Counted from the stretch's first letter, positions 1 to 9,870 are shown. The stretch: 64,000 nt of DNA from Oleispira sp036960605 (GCA_036960605.1 JBALXI010000003.1:124001-188000), one strand, 5' to 3'. Program-made: numbers and translations. The notes: a model not told the origin generated them from the letters alone.

Positions 1-1350
1 TATCGCGATGCTAATGATCAAAACTACTCGGTATTGGATAACTGGCTGGCAATTAACGCGGCCGGTAGCAGTGAAGAAGTCATTACCGCCTTCGATGAAT
101 TCCAAGGAAACCCTTGGGCCAATACCATCATTGTTGATAAAGACGACGCAACGTATGTCGATGCCAGTAATACTCCCAAGCTAAGCCCAACGGCAGAATC
201 TTATGTGCGTCGTGCCATACTGTCTCCGCAACTTGCCCCTATGTGGCAAAAAGGCGGCGGTTCAGTATTAATTCCAGGCAATAGCAGTATCTTTGAATGG
301 GATGAAGCCAACGCTGGCTTGAATACGATTGCCAATGCCCCTCAACAAAATAGCGACCAATACGTTTTCAACGCCAATAGCAGCCACTGGTTAACCAACC
401 TAGATGCGCCGTTAAATGGCTTCAGTATTTTATATGGCCCAGAAGGTACAGAGCGTAGTGCACGTACTCGTTATAATGCTCAGCTGATTTCTGACATGTC
501 GGGGAATGGTTTAGCCGGCGCTGATAACAAGTTCTCGCTGGCTGAATTGCAATCTGTGATGACCGATAATCGTTCGCTTTATTCAACTGACTTCCGTGAT
601 CAGCTCGTAACGCATTGCCAAGCGGTGACTGATTTTGATCTTAATGGCGAAAGCATTGATCTCAGTGCAGCCTGTGGCGTATTAGCCAATTGGGATGGTC
701 GCTACAATACCGACAGCATCGGCGCACACATCATGCGTGAGTTTATGCAGCACTATCGTGTTGGCGATCATACGGCATTATCCCCTGATTTATTCAGCGC
801 TGGCTTTAATCCCTTAGCACCGGCACAAACCCCTTCCGGTTTGAATATCACCGGCGCAGCAGAAGCATTGGCCATTGCAGTAAAACGTTTGAACGATTTG
901 GGCGTCAGTCTCACTAGTACTTTAGGTGATGTTCAGTACGTGATTAAAAACGATGAACGCATTGCAATCCACGGCGGTTATAGCTTTGAAGGCATGATGA
1001 ATATGACGGAGACAAAAATCCCATCACGCAGTACTTCTGACTTTGCTAACTTGCCTACGGGTAACGCGATTGCTGGCACAACGTTAACCTCGATGACAGA
1101 AGCCGATGCCGTGGAAGAAAATGCCGCTTATCGCATTAACTACGGCAGCAGCTTTGTATTGTCTTTAGAGATGACGCCAGAAGGTCCGACAGCAGAAGCT
1201 TTCTTAAGCTTTAGTCAATCACACGACCCTGAATCAGAAAACTTTGCTGATCAAACTCAGTTGTTCTCAGATCAAACGTGGCGTCCGGTATTATTCAAAG
1301 AAGCTGAAATTGCGGCTGACTTGAAGCGTACTGTTAATATTTCTGAATAA
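1..1350 (+). CDS. Penicillin/AHL acylase family protein (S45), 3' part
   Basis: The reading frame is open to the left edge, so the 5' part lies outside the window; a TTG at 34 is only an internal codon. The visible part matches the C-terminal half of the beta chain of S45 Ntn-hydrolases: NPWANTIIVDKDDATYVDAS near the start, as in AHL and penicillin acylases, then RTRYNAQLISDM, a nR-rich helix, and the terminal block FSQSHDPESENFADQTQLFS followed by the W-P-V-LFKE segment. Members cleave amide bonds of acyl-homoserine lactones or beta-lactams in the periplasm. The catalytic serine and autoprocessing site lie upstream and cannot be checked, so the substrate is unknown. It converges on the RND pump and shares a terminator with it. 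Confidence 0.8.
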   Translation, partial: YRDANDQNYSVLDNWLAINAAGSSEEVITAFDEFQGNPWANTIIVDKDDATYVDASNTPKLSPTAESYVRRAILSPQLAPMWQKGGGSVLIPGNSSIFEWDEANAGLNTIANAPQQNSDQYVFNANSSHWLTNLDAPLNGFSILYGPEGTERSARTRYNAQLISDMSGNGLAGADNKFSLAELQSVMTDNRSLYSTDFRDQLVTHCQAVTDFDLNGESIDLSAACGVLANWDGRYNTDSIGAHIMREFMQHYRVGDHTALSPDLFSAGFNPLAPAQTPSGLNITGAAEALAIAVKRLNDLGVSLTSTLGDVQYVIKNDERIAIHGGYSFEGMMNMTETKIPSRSTSDFANLPTGNAIAGTTLTSMTEADAVEENAAYRINYGSSFVLSLEMTPEGPTAEAFLSFSQSHDPESENFADQTQLFSDQTWRPVLFKEAEIAADLKRTVNISE

Positions 1351-1412
1351 ACTCTGGTCCGTTCATACTCGTCAGTTAAGACGATAAAAAACACAGAAAT
1401 ATAAGTAGCAAC

Positions 1413-1458
1413 AAAAAAAGGCGGCTATTCATTTTATAAATGGATAGCCGCCTTTTTC
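1413..1458. terminator. Bidirectional intrinsic terminator
   Basis: A-tract, then GGCGGCTATTCAT, a short AT loop, ATGGATAGCCGCC and a T-tract. The stem has one G-T wobble. The A and T tracts on both sides let it work for the acylase gene on the plus strand and the RND permease gene on the minus strand. Confidence 0.85.
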
Positions 1459-1487
1459 GTCTTTAATTTAAGCGCTTAGCTTAGCCC

Positions 1488-4400
1488 TTACTTTGCACTT
1501 TTATTATCAATGCCATGACTCATCGCATACAACACAGGCACTACCCCAAGCGTCAGTAAGGTAGCAAAGCCTAAACCGCAGCTAATCACCACCGCCATCG
1601 CACTGAAGAAAGGATCGGTTAATAACGGCAACATACCTAAAATAGTCGTTACCGCCGCCATCATCACGGGCCGTAAACGGCTAACAGACGCTTCAAATAC
1701 CGCATCGTATTGTTCTTTGCCTTGATCCAATTCCAGTCGTATTTGATCGACTAAAACAATGCCATTTTTAACGATCATGCCCGACAAACTTAGCAGCCCT
1801 AATAACGCCATAAAACCAAATTCAGCACCCAGTAATAGCATGCCCGCACTTACACCAATCATCGCCAGTGGCACACACGCCCAAATAACCAAAGCACTGC
1901 GCAGCTCACTAAACAGCAATACCGTGATGATAAACATGATTAAGTAGCCAATCGGTAAAGAGGAGAAAATACTGGCTTGCGCGTCTTTAGAAGATTCGAA
2001 TTCACCGCCCCATTCCAAGGTATAACCTGCGGGTAATGTAATCGCCTCGATCTGTGGTCGTAAGCGAATAAATAATTTATTCGCCGTGATGTCTGCCGAT
2101 AAATCAGGATCGGCATACACTTCCACCGTGCGCTTGCGATCACGACGCGAAATAATCGGATCAACAAAAACCACATCAAACTTTTCTACAACCTGCTGAA
2201 TAGGAATATAACGACTAAAGACAGGGCTCCAGATTTGTAAATCACTCAAGCCCTCAATGTCTAACCGCTCATACGCTGGCGGACGAACCACAATCGGTTT
2301 CAACGTCGTGCCGTCACGATAGACCCCCACCGTTTTACCGGAAAAACTGAGCTGTAAAAGCTCATCCAAATCTTGACGAGAGATACCTGCACGGCGAGCG
2401 TTTTCTTCATTAAATAACGGACGAATAACTTTCTCACGTTCGCGCCAATCATGGCGCACATTGGCCGCATCGTCGTCTTGCATAAAGATCGCTTTAGCCT
2501 GTTCAGCCAACTGTCTTAACTGCTCTTGATCAGGGCCAGAAAAACGCGCTTCAATTTTCGCGCTGGTGCCAGGACCAATCTGTAAACGCTTAAATTTAAC
2601 AAACGCATTGGGAATATTATCCGCTACCCAAGTGCGAGCCGTATCAATCATAGGATCGATATCATCACGTTCTGATGTCCGCACCATTACTTGAGCATAC
2701 GACGAATATTGACGCTCAGGGCCATACGTTAACATGAAGCGAAGTTCACCCTGACCCACCGTCGACGAGGTAAATTCAACCCCCGCTTGCTGCTGAAAAT
2801 AACTCTCTAGCTTCAATGCTTGCTGCTGAGTACTGCGAATATCACTGCCCTCAGGTAACCAGATATCAACCAAAAATAGTGGCGTATTCGATGGTGGAAA
2901 AAAGCTTTGTTTTACAAAACCAAAACCGGCGATGGCCACAAACAAGGCCAATACCATAATCACCATAGTGGTACCGCGATGATGCAGCATAGTGAATAAC
3001 ACTTTACGATACACATCGTATAAAAGACCGCGATAAGGATCGACCTCTCCCTCACTTTCTTGATTATTTTGCAGGCTCATTGTTTCATGTTTCTTAAACA
3101 TTAAATGACATAAGAAAGGCGTTAACGTCAGCGCAGTAATCCAACTCAACAATAACGATATCAGCAATACATAAAATAATTCGCCGACAAACTCACCGGT
3201 CGAATCGGGTGATAAACCAATCGGAGCAAACGCGGTTACCGCGATAACCGTCGCGCCTAATAATGGCCATTGTGTTTGTTTAACGATGTCATAAGCTGCC
3301 CGTGTTCGCGTTAAGCCTTTTTGAATACCAACCATAATACCTTCGGTAATCACCAAGGCATTATCCACCAGCATACCGAGAGAGATAATTAAGGCGCCTA
3401 ATGAAATTCGGTGCAATTCAATATTCAAAACCTTCATCGCAATGAAAGTTCCCAGAATAGTTAATAATAAAATAGCGCCAATAATAATTCCCGCGCGCAT
3501 ACCCATAAAGAGTAACAATACGGCAATTACAATAATCACCGAGGCAATAAGGTTGAGTACAAAACCGGTTGAAGAAGCATCCACCTCCGCAGGCTGGTCA
3601 TACAGCGTATGCATCTCGATACCCAAAGGTCGATTGACATCAAGCTGCTGTAATTTAGCGCGTAACTTTTCACCCACCTCCACTACATTGACGCCAGTAT
3701 TAAATGAGATACCTAAATGCAAAGACGCTTGGCTATTGTAATTAACCAAGTGACTCGGCACGTCTGCAATGCCTTCAGAGATATGAGCGATATCTCGTAA
3801 GAAAATCAGTTTTTCAGAACCTGGCAAACTGACTAACAAGTCTCCCATTTGCTGCACAGAGGTAAACTCACCCGTCGGATGAATACGAATATATTCATCA
3901 CCAATTTTAATATGGCCTGCATCCTCAACCGTATTCTGAGTATTTAACAACTGGTATAAACGCGATAGCGGAATCCCTAGATTGGTCATACGCTCACGAG
4001 AGATATCAATAAAAACTTGTTCTTTTTGGGTACCGGCAATACTGATTTTAGCAATGCCATTGAGCGTCGTGAGATCACGTTTTAAATAATCGACATAATC
4101 CAACAGTTCTTGGTAGCTATAATCTTTACCGGTAATCGCTAACAGCACCCCAAACACATCGCCAAAATCATCTTTCACGATGGGCGCAATAGCCCCTGGC
4201 GGTAATGACGATTGCTTATCTCGAACCTTACGTCTGAGTTCATCCCAGATCTGTGGTAATTCAGACGATTTATAGGTGGGTTTAATCTGTAAATGTATTT
4301 GGGAGAATCCTGCCTTAGAAATAGAATCCACATAATCAATATAAGGTAACGCTTGAATCGCATTTTCTAACGGCGCCGTGACTTCTTCTTCAACCTGCAG

Positions 4401-4613
4401 CGCACTCGCGCCAGGATAGTAGGTAAAAACCATCGCTTCTTTAATTGTAAATTGAGGGTCTTCAAGTCGGCCCAAGCCGAGATAACTAATAACACCGCCG
4501 ACCAATAAAATCAGCAATAGCATCCAACTGGTGGTGCTGTTTTCGATAAAATAGGTGGCAATGTTATTCGGTTTTTTAGCCGATTCGGTATTAGCTTCGT
4601 GATCAATTGGCAT
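1488..4613 (-). CDS. RND efflux transporter permease subunit
   Basis: About 1041 aa, the normal size of an HAE1/TriC-like RND pump subunit. The order is typical: N-terminal TM1 (SWMLLLILLVGGVISYLGLG), a large periplasmic loop with the RLEDPQFTIKEAMVFTYYPG start, TM2-6 around LGMLVDNALVITEG with the intramembrane Asp of proton relay, a second TM7 and periplasmic loop, then the closing TM block with GMIVKNGIVLVDQI. It should use proton-motive force to expel drugs, solvents or lipids through an outer-membrane channel not encoded here. The ATG at 4613 is preferred over an upstream TTG at 4640: it lies 2 nt after the adaptor stop with a GAGG 9 nt ahead. It is co-transcribed with the adaptor gene. 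Substrate unknown. Confidence 0.92.
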   Translation of the reverse strand: MPIDHEANTESAKKPNNIATYFIENSTTSWMLLLILLVGGVISYLGLGRLEDPQFTIKEAMVFTYYPGASALQVEEEVTAPLENAIQALPYIDYVDSISKAGFSQIHLQIKPTYKSSELPQIWDELRRKVRDKQSSLPPGAIAPIVKDDFGDVFGVLLAITGKDYSYQELLDYVDYLKRDLTTLNGIAKISIAGTQKEQVFIDISRERMTNLGIPLSRLYQLLNTQNTVEDAGHIKIGDEYIRIHPTGEFTSVQQMGDLLVSLPGSEKLIFLRDIAHISEGIADVPSHLVNYNSQASLHLGISFNTGVNVVEVGEKLRAKLQQLDVNRPLGIEMHTLYDQPAEVDASSTGFVLNLIASVIIVIAVLLLFMGMRAGIIIGAILLLTILGTFIAMKVLNIELHRISLGALIISLGMLVDNALVITEGIMVGIQKGLTRTRAAYDIVKQTQWPLLGATVIAVTAFAPIGLSPDSTGEFVGELFYVLLISLLLSWITALTLTPFLCHLMFKKHETMSLQNNQESEGEVDPYRGLLYDVYRKVLFTMLHHRGTTMVIMVLALFVAIAGFGFVKQSFFPPSNTPLFLVDIWLPEGSDIRSTQQQALKLESYFQQQAGVEFTSSTVGQGELRFMLTYGPERQYSSYAQVMVRTSERDDIDPMIDTARTWVADNIPNAFVKFKRLQIGPGTSAKIEARFSGPDQEQLRQLAEQAKAIFMQDDDAANVRHDWREREKVIRPLFNEENARRAGISRQDLDELLQLSFSGKTVGVYRDGTTLKPIVVRPPAYERLDIEGLSDLQIWSPVFSRYIPIQQVVEKFDVVFVDPIISRRDRKRTVEVYADPDLSADITANKLFIRLRPQIEAITLPAGYTLEWGGEFESSKDAQASIFSSLPIGYLIMFIITVLLFSELRSALVIWACVPLAMIGVSAGMLLLGAEFGFMALLGLLSLSGMIVKNGIVLVDQIRLELDQGKEQYDAVFEASVSRLRPVMMAAVTTILGMLPLLTDPFFSAMAVVISCGLGFATLLTLGVVPVLYAMSHGIDNKSAK

Positions 4614-4615
4614 GA

Positions 4616-5716
4616 TTATAGGCCTCGCTCTTGTACCCAAGGGCGTACTTTCATTCCTTCATGTGCTTGATGAACCCCAGCCGCGACTAACTTCTCTCCA
4701 GCTTGTAAGCCGGTAAGAATTTCGATGCCTGAAGGCATCAGTTTACCGACAGTGACACTGCGTGGGCTTAACGTCATATCGCCATTGACGATCCAAACTT
4801 GTCCGTGCGACGAACCTTCTTGCTGCAGCTCACCTTGAAATACGGCTTGTGAAGGAACCGTCACCACAGAACTTTTTTGATTTAATACCTGGTTTAAGTC
4901 GACATGAACACTGGCCGACATACCCGGTAATAAGTTTAGTTTTGCCGGACGTGGCAAAGTCAGCGTGACTGTATAACTGCCGGTCGCCGCATCAGCTTGG
5001 GCGTTATGTTCTTTATAACTGGATAAAAAACGCTTGCCAGGAATCGCTTCAAATTCAACTTCGGGCTGATAGTTAGCCGCCCCTTTAGAGTCCGCCATAT
5101 TAGCCATCAAACTTTCCGGCAGCTGCATCCGCACTTCAAGTCGATCGCGCACCTGCAGCATGATCACCATTTTACCGGCGGTAACAGGCTGGTGATTATC
5201 AATATAAACTTGAGAGATTTGCCCCGAAAACGGCGCTTTTAATCGCGTATATGACAGATCCGTGCGCGCCCCCAGCAGTGCGGCGTTACTGATGTCTAGT
5301 TCAGCTCTAGCTTGATCATACTGCGCTTGCGAAACCTGCTGCTTTTCGAATAAGTCTTTTATTCGCTTAAATTGCGCCTGAGCGAGCTGGTGACGGGCTT
5401 TACGATCATTCAGCTGAATCTGGTAGTCAGAAGGATCAAGTATTGCGAGAACCGTCCCTCGCTTCACGTCCATACCGGCTTTAGCAGGTAGAGACTGTAA
5501 TTCGCCCGGCACTCGAAAGGCTAGCTGCGCACGTTCGGCAGAATGTACTTGGCCAGGGAATTTCCGCATCATGCCTTCTTCGGCAGAATGCACCTGATAG
5601 ATTTTAACCGGACGAATGCCCTCATCCACAACGACCATGTCTTCGGAAGAGCAAGCGGACAATAAAGTGACTGCGAGTGAAAGGATTGGAAGTAAAATTA
5701 ATAAGGGGAAACGCAT
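4616..5716 (-). CDS. RND efflux periplasmic adaptor (membrane fusion lipoprotein)
   Basis: 366 aa. The N-terminus is a lipoprotein signal, LSLAVTLLSACSS, with Cys22 as the likely lipidated residue. Then come a split lipoyl/barrel-sandwich domain (FRVPGELQSLPAKAGMDVKRG and LKAPFSGQISQVYIDNHQPV), a coiled-coil hairpin rich in Gln/Ala between them, and a beta-barrel plus membrane-proximal domain. AcrA/MexA-type adaptors of this kind bridge the RND permease and a TolC-like channel. It is the first gene of the two-gene pump operon; no outer-membrane factor or local regulator gene is next to it, so it probably uses a shared TolC. Confidence 0.9.
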   Translation of the reverse strand: MRFPLLILLPILSLAVTLLSACSSEDMVVVDEGIRPVKIYQVHSAEEGMMRKFPGQVHSAERAQLAFRVPGELQSLPAKAGMDVKRGTVLAILDPSDYQIQLNDRKARHQLAQAQFKRIKDLFEKQQVSQAQYDQARAELDISNAALLGARTDLSYTRLKAPFSGQISQVYIDNHQPVTAGKMVIMLQVRDRLEVRMQLPESLMANMADSKGAANYQPEVEFEAIPGKRFLSSYKEHNAQADAATGSYTVTLTLPRPAKLNLLPGMSASVHVDLNQVLNQKSSVVTVPSQAVFQGELQQEGSSHGQVWIVNGDMTLSPRSVTVGKLMPSGIEILTGLQAGEKLVAAGVHQAHEGMKVRPWVQERGL

Positions 5717-5724
5717 AGAATTGT

Positions 5725-5830
5725 CCTATCTGAAAGTCTACCTATATTCTAGGCGAATATTCGACTTTGCATCAGATAGGAAATCAATAACCTATTGTCC
5801 TGCTTTTGGAACAATAACAGGACAAATAGG
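5725..5830. promoter_or_regulatory. Two inverted repeats upstream of the RND operon
   Basis: The first is CCTATCTGA (5725-5733) with TCAGATAGG (5772-5780); the stem continues inward as AAGTC/GACTT after a 3-nt bulge. The second is CCTATTGTCCTG (5791-5802) with CAGGACAAATAGG (5818-5830), perfect but for one extra A. Both sit between hpt and the pump genes, which share a strand. They may be operators for a regulator of the pump, or the second may terminate hpt, although it lacks a strong T-tract. Confidence 0.45.
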
Positions 5831-5908
5831 CTAGATAATTAACCTTTTTGGAATAGTGTCAATTAACTATTCTTTTTGTTAATTATTTGGCTGCTAAATC
5901 AGAAAGAT

Positions 5909-6475
5909 TTATAAGCCTTTAACCGCGTAGATACCTTCAGCATTACGCCAGAAACCACGATAGTCCATGCCATAACCAAACAAGTAACGGTCTTCAACAT
6001 CTAAGCCAGAGAAATCGACTTTAAGATCGGTATTCTTACGATCGTGAACCTTGTTAATCAATACTGCAGTAACAACTTCTTTAGCGCCTTGTGCTTTACA
6101 CGCTTCAACCACTTCCGCCAAAGTATTACCTTCGTCGAAAATGTCATCAAGAATCAATACGGTACGACCATCCATTGGGCAAGAAGGTAATGCCTGCCAC
6201 TGAAGTTCAGCTTGGCCCTTCGTTTCGCCACGATAGCGAGTTGCGTGCATGTAGCCTACTTCTAATGGGAAGTTCAAACGTGGTAACAAAGTACCCGCAA
6301 AAATCAGCCCGCCATTCATGATCGAATAAACGACTGGCATGCTGGTTGATAAACGCTCAGTGATATCACCGGCCAACTGATCCAAGGCAACATCAATTTC
6401 TTCCTTAGATTTCAACAGATCAGCATCAGCCATAATTTGGTTTAACTGGTCTAGGGTCAGAGATTCGCTCATCAA
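5909..6475 (-). CDS. hpt: Hypoxanthine-guanine phosphoribosyltransferase
   Basis: 188 aa, normal for gammaproteobacterial purine salvage HPRTs. The PRPP-binding loop is VLILDDIFDEGNTL, with the two acidic residues that hold the ribose. An N-terminal VYSIMNGGLIFAGTLL segment and a C-terminal DRYLFGYGMDYRGFWRN segment complete the type I PRT fold and the purine-binding hood. It converts hypoxanthine or guanine plus PRPP to IMP or GMP in the cytoplasm. It is transcribed away from trmJ, with about 100 bp between the two start codons, and stands apart from the pump genes downstream. Confidence 0.9.
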   Translation of the reverse strand: MMSESLTLDQLNQIMADADLLKSKEEIDVALDQLAGDITERLSTSMPVVYSIMNGGLIFAGTLLPRLNFPLEVGYMHATRYRGETKGQAELQWQALPSCPMDGRTVLILDDIFDEGNTLAEVVEACKAQGAKEVVTAVLINKVHDRKNTDLKVDFSGLDVEDRYLFGYGMDYRGFWRNAEGIYAVKGL

Positions 6476-6578
6476 GAGGCTTCCTAATCGATTATTATAT
6501 AAGCTGAGTATGATACCATTTCTTTTTTTATAGCCAAACGTTTTAACCTAATCGTTTTAACTACAGAGGAATTCATTG

Positions 6579-7373
6579 GTGCCTGCTTCAGAAAATGTTT
6601 TAAATACTACATTAAAGAATGTATTAGATTCAGTCCGTATCGTACTCGTGCAAACCTATCATCCCGGCAACATTGGCGCGATTGCCCGTGCCATGAAAAC
6701 AATGGGTTTGAAAGAATTAGTCTTAGTCGACCCTACCGACTTCCCTGCCGAAGAAGCCAGTAGCCGTGCAGCCGGAGCGCTAGATGTATTAGAAAACGCG
6801 AAGGTTGTGGCAACCCTACCTGAAGCCTTAGCCGACTGCACACAAGTATTCGCCACCAGCGCACGTAAGCGTAATTACACTCGCCCGCAAGTCACTGCCG
6901 AAGAAGCGGCTGGCTGGATTAAAGCGAACCCGAACGAAAAGATCGCCATTGTGTTTGGTCGTGAACGCATGGGATTAAGCAACGAACAGCTCGGGTTATG
7001 CCAACAATTACTCTATATTCCGGGAAATCCTGAATATGATGTGCTAAATATTGGTTCCGCCGTACAGATAGTCAGCTATGAATTGTTCAAACAGCTCGGC
7101 ATGCACCGTGATGAGATTGAAACTTCAGAGATCAACACCTCAGAAGCCGAAACGGAAGATTCATCTGAAGAGTATGCTAGCCAACAAGACATGGAGCGTT
7201 TCTATCAGCATTTAGAAAGCACGCTTTCGGATACCGGCTTCTTAGTAAAGAATCATCCCGGCGAAGCCATTCAACGTCTGCAACAGATGTTTGCGCGCGC
7301 TCAACCGAATGCCAAAGAATTGCGTATGTTGCGTGGAATTTTGGGTTCTGTGGATAAGCTAACGGATTCTTAA
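6579..7373 (+). CDS. trmJ: tRNA (cytidine/uridine-32-2'-O)-methyltransferase TrmJ
   Basis: About 264 aa, a SPOUT methyltransferase. The N-terminal IVLVQTYHPGNIGAIARAMK block and the knot motifs (FGRERMGLSNEQL and the later LNIGSAVQIVSYEL, with the SAM-binding turn IPGNPEYDVLN) are diagnostic of TrmJ, which methylates the ribose at position 32 of the tRNA anticodon loop. An acidic, Ser/Glu-rich linker (about residues 180-205) precedes the C-terminal helical dimer domain. The start is probably GTG 6579, 8 nt after AGAGGA; a TTG at 6576 is only 5 nt away from it. Other gammaproteobacteria carry trmJ next to iscR/suhB, which is not so here. Confidence 0.9.
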   Translation: MPASENVLNTTLKNVLDSVRIVLVQTYHPGNIGAIARAMKTMGLKELVLVDPTDFPAEEASSRAAGALDVLENAKVVATLPEALADCTQVFATSARKRNYTRPQVTAEEAAGWIKANPNEKIAIVFGRERMGLSNEQLGLCQQLLYIPGNPEYDVLNIGSAVQIVSYELFKQLGMHRDEIETSEINTSEAETEDSSEEYASQQDMERFYQHLESTLSDTGFLVKNHPGEAIQRLQQMFARAQPNAKELRMLRGILGSVDKLTDS

Positions 7374-7381
7374 TCTATTCA

Positions 7382-7403
7382 AACGCCGTGTGATCGCGGC
7401 GTT
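7382..7403. terminator. Intrinsic terminator between convergent trmJ and ald
   Basis: AACGCCG (7382-7388), an 8-nt loop, CGGCGTT (7397-7403), then CTTC. The stem is GC-rich with a short T run. Both genes end within 45 bp of each other here. Confidence 0.65.
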
Positions 7404-7415
7404 CTTCAACTCGCA

Positions 7416-8561
7416 TCAATTTATTAAAGCTTCACTCGCATCAACATACTCAAGCCCCAAACTCTCCGCCACACTGCGACAAGTAACCTTGCCCTTATAA
7501 ACATTCAGACCATTCAATAAATGTGGATCCTCTAATAACGCTGCTTTATAGCCCTTATTGGCAATATTGACGATATACGGCAAGGTCGCATTATTCAGCG
7601 CAACCGTAGACGTCCTAGGTACGGCCCCTGGCATATTCGCCACACAATAATGCACCACATCATCGACCAAATAGCTCGGGTCTGCATGAGTCGTGGCATG
7701 CGACGTTGCAAAACAGCCGCCCTGATCAATCGCCACATCCACCACTGCAGAACCTGGTTTCATGCGCTTAATCATATCCGCAGTCACTAATTTAGGTGCT
7801 GCTGCACCGGGTACTAACACGGCACCAATGACTAAATCTGCTGCCAAGACCTGCTGCTCTAAAGCATCTTTACTGGCATAGAGCGTTTCTAAACCGGCGC
7901 CTGACTGACTAGCGTTGAACTGATTATCCAAACGCCGTAATACATCCAAAGAACGATCAAGAATCACCACCTTAGCGCCCATCCCCATCGCTATTTGAGC
8001 GGCATTAGAACCGACAACCCCACCGCCAATAATCACCACTTTCGCTGGGCTGACTCCGGGCACTCCCGCCAATAGCAACCCACTACCACCCTTCGATTTC
8101 TCTAAACACTGCGCCCCCGCCTGAACTGACATCCGCCCTGCGACTTCCGACATGGGCGCCAATAAAGGTAAAGAGAAAGGTAAACCTCCGCCCCCAGCCG
8201 TTACCGTTTCATAGGCAATACAAATGGCTTTGCTGTTAATCAGGTCTTCGGTCTGAGCTCTATCCGGTGCTAAATGTAGATAGGTAAACAAAATCTGGCC
8301 CGCTTTCAGCCTTGCCCGCTCTTCAGCCAACGGCTCTTTAACCTTAACGATCATCTCCGCCCGTGCAAAAACATCCTCCGCGGTCTGAGCAATCTCGGCT
8401 CCCATGGCAAGATAATCATCATCATTAAAACCAATGCCAGAACCGGCATTCGTCTCCACAATCACCTGATGACCCTGCTGCACCAATTCATACACACTGG
8501 CCGGCACCATGCCCACACGGTACTCATGATTTTTAATCTCTTTAGGAACCCCAATCAGCAT
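7416..8561 (-). CDS. ald: Alanine dehydrogenase
   Basis: 381 aa (family about 371). The N-terminus MLIGVPKEIKNHEYRVG is the classic AlaDH/PNT start. Arg15, Lys75 and His96 (in YLHLAPD) match the pyruvate-binding and catalytic residues of the family. The NAD-binding Rossmann motif is VVIIGGGVVGSNAAQIAMG. It catalyses reversible NAD-dependent oxidative deamination of L-alanine to pyruvate and ammonium in the cytoplasm. It stands alone, divergent from dapE and convergent with trmJ; no Lrp/AsnC regulator gene lies beside it, although one often controls ald. Confidence 0.93.
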   Translation of the reverse strand: MLIGVPKEIKNHEYRVGMVPASVYELVQQGHQVIVETNAGSGIGFNDDDYLAMGAEIAQTAEDVFARAEMIVKVKEPLAEERARLKAGQILFTYLHLAPDRAQTEDLINSKAICIAYETVTAGGGGLPFSLPLLAPMSEVAGRMSVQAGAQCLEKSKGGSGLLLAGVPGVSPAKVVIIGGGVVGSNAAQIAMGMGAKVVILDRSLDVLRRLDNQFNASQSGAGLETLYASKDALEQQVLAADLVIGAVLVPGAAAPKLVTADMIKRMKPGSAVVDVAIDQGGCFATSHATTHADPSYLVDDVVHYCVANMPGAVPRTSTVALNNATLPYIVNIANKGYKAALLEDPHLLNGLNVYKGKVTCRSVAESLGLEYVDASEALIN

Positions 8562-8720
8562 GATGATAACTCCCGTCTAGAACCAGAAAATGCTATGCGT
8601 ATGCTATTAAGTATAGGCCTGACCGCCCAAAAAGAGCTCTGATAAGCCTAAAATATGATATTATCCCGCGCATATTTTACTACCCAGCTTTATACACGAA
8701 CTGCTATCGAGATCTTCCTC

Positions 8721-9869
8721 ATGACCGTAAAACTGACACCCACACTAGAATTGGCCTTTGACCTAATGCAGCGCCGTTCGGTAACCCCAATCGATGCCGG
8801 TTGTCAGCACATGATGATGGATCGCCTAGGCGCTGTAGGTTTCAAGCACGAAGAAATGCGTTTCGACGATACCGACAACCTTTGGTCTCGCCGTGGTACT
8901 GAAGGCCCACTAGTCTGCTTCGCCGGTCATACCGACGTTGTACCCACCGGCCCTGAAGGCAACTGGACTTATCCTCCGTTTGAACCACAAATTCACGATG
9001 GTTTGTTGTACGGCCGTGGCGCTGCCGACATGAAAGGCTCAATCGCCGCGTTCATGATCGCCACTGAAAACTTCGTTAAAGAGCACCCAAATCATAAAGG
9101 CTCCATCGCGTATTTAATTACCAGCGATGAAGAAGGCCCAGCCAAAAACGGGACGGTTAAAGTCATCGAAGCATTAGAAGCTCGTGGCGAAAAAATCGAC
9201 ATGTGCATCGTCGGCGAACCTTCAAGCACCACCGATACTGGCGATACCATCAAAAATGGCCGTCGCGGTTCTTTAGGCTGTGTATTAACTGTAAAAGGCA
9301 TTCAAGGTCACGTGGCTTATCCACAACTGGCGCGCAACCCGATTCATGATGTTGCCCCAGCCCTTGCCGAAATGACCGCTGAAACATGGGATAACGGTAA
9401 CGACTTCTTCCCAGCCACCAGCTTCCAAATTTCAAACATCAATTCAGGAACGGGCGCGACCAACGTTATTCCTGGCGATTGCGTCGTAACGTTCAACTTC
9501 CGTTTCTCGACGGAACTGACCGAAGAAATTCTAAGAGAGCGTACTGAAGCGATTTTTGCCAAGCACAATCTAGACTACGACATCGACTGGAACCTAAGCG
9601 GCCAGCCATTTTTAACATCATCCGGCTCATTGGTTGACGCAACCGTTGCCGCGATTAAAACAGTGACGGGTATCGATACTGAACTAAGCACCGCTGGCGG
9701 AACATCCGATGGTCGTTTCATCGCCCCAACAGGCTCTCAAGTCATCGAACTCGGCCCACGTAACGCAACCATTCATAAAATTGATGAGTGTGTTGAAGCA
9801 GAAGATTTGAATATCTTGACTACAATTTACCAACGTATCCTAGAAAACTTATTAGTAGACCCTAAATAA
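8721..9869 (+). CDS. dapE: Succinyl-diaminopimelate desuccinylase
   Basis: 382 aa from ATG 8721. A more distal ATG at 8655 would add 22 residues with no homologous look. This M20 dinuclear zinc amidohydrolase removes succinate from N-succinyl-LL-diaminopimelate in lysine and peptidoglycan synthesis. Metal and catalytic residues are visible: His70 and Asp72 in GHTDVVP, Asp103 in GRGAADMKG, Glu137-Glu138 in SDEEGPA, and a C-terminal His in ATIHKIDECV. The start SVTPIDAGCQHMM is diagnostic for DapE over ArgE. The rlmA-like gene starts one base after its stop, so the two are translationally linked. Confidence 0.95.
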   Translation: MTVKLTPTLELAFDLMQRRSVTPIDAGCQHMMMDRLGAVGFKHEEMRFDDTDNLWSRRGTEGPLVCFAGHTDVVPTGPEGNWTYPPFEPQIHDGLLYGRGAADMKGSIAAFMIATENFVKEHPNHKGSIAYLITSDEEGPAKNGTVKVIEALEARGEKIDMCIVGEPSSTTDTGDTIKNGRRGSLGCVLTVKGIQGHVAYPQLARNPIHDVAPALAEMTAETWDNGNDFFPATSFQISNINSGTGATNVIPGDCVVTFNFRFSTELTEEILRERTEAIFAKHNLDYDIDWNLSGQPFLTSSGSLVDATVAAIKTVTGIDTELSTAGGTSDGRFIAPTGSQVIELGPRNATIHKIDECVEAEDLNILTTIYQRILENLLVDPK

Positions 9870-9870
9870 A

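Noticed and set aside
6576..6578. TTG as the trmJ start
   Set aside because: GTG 6579 has a better distance (8 nt) to AGAGGA; the two differ by one residue, so the choice is not certain.
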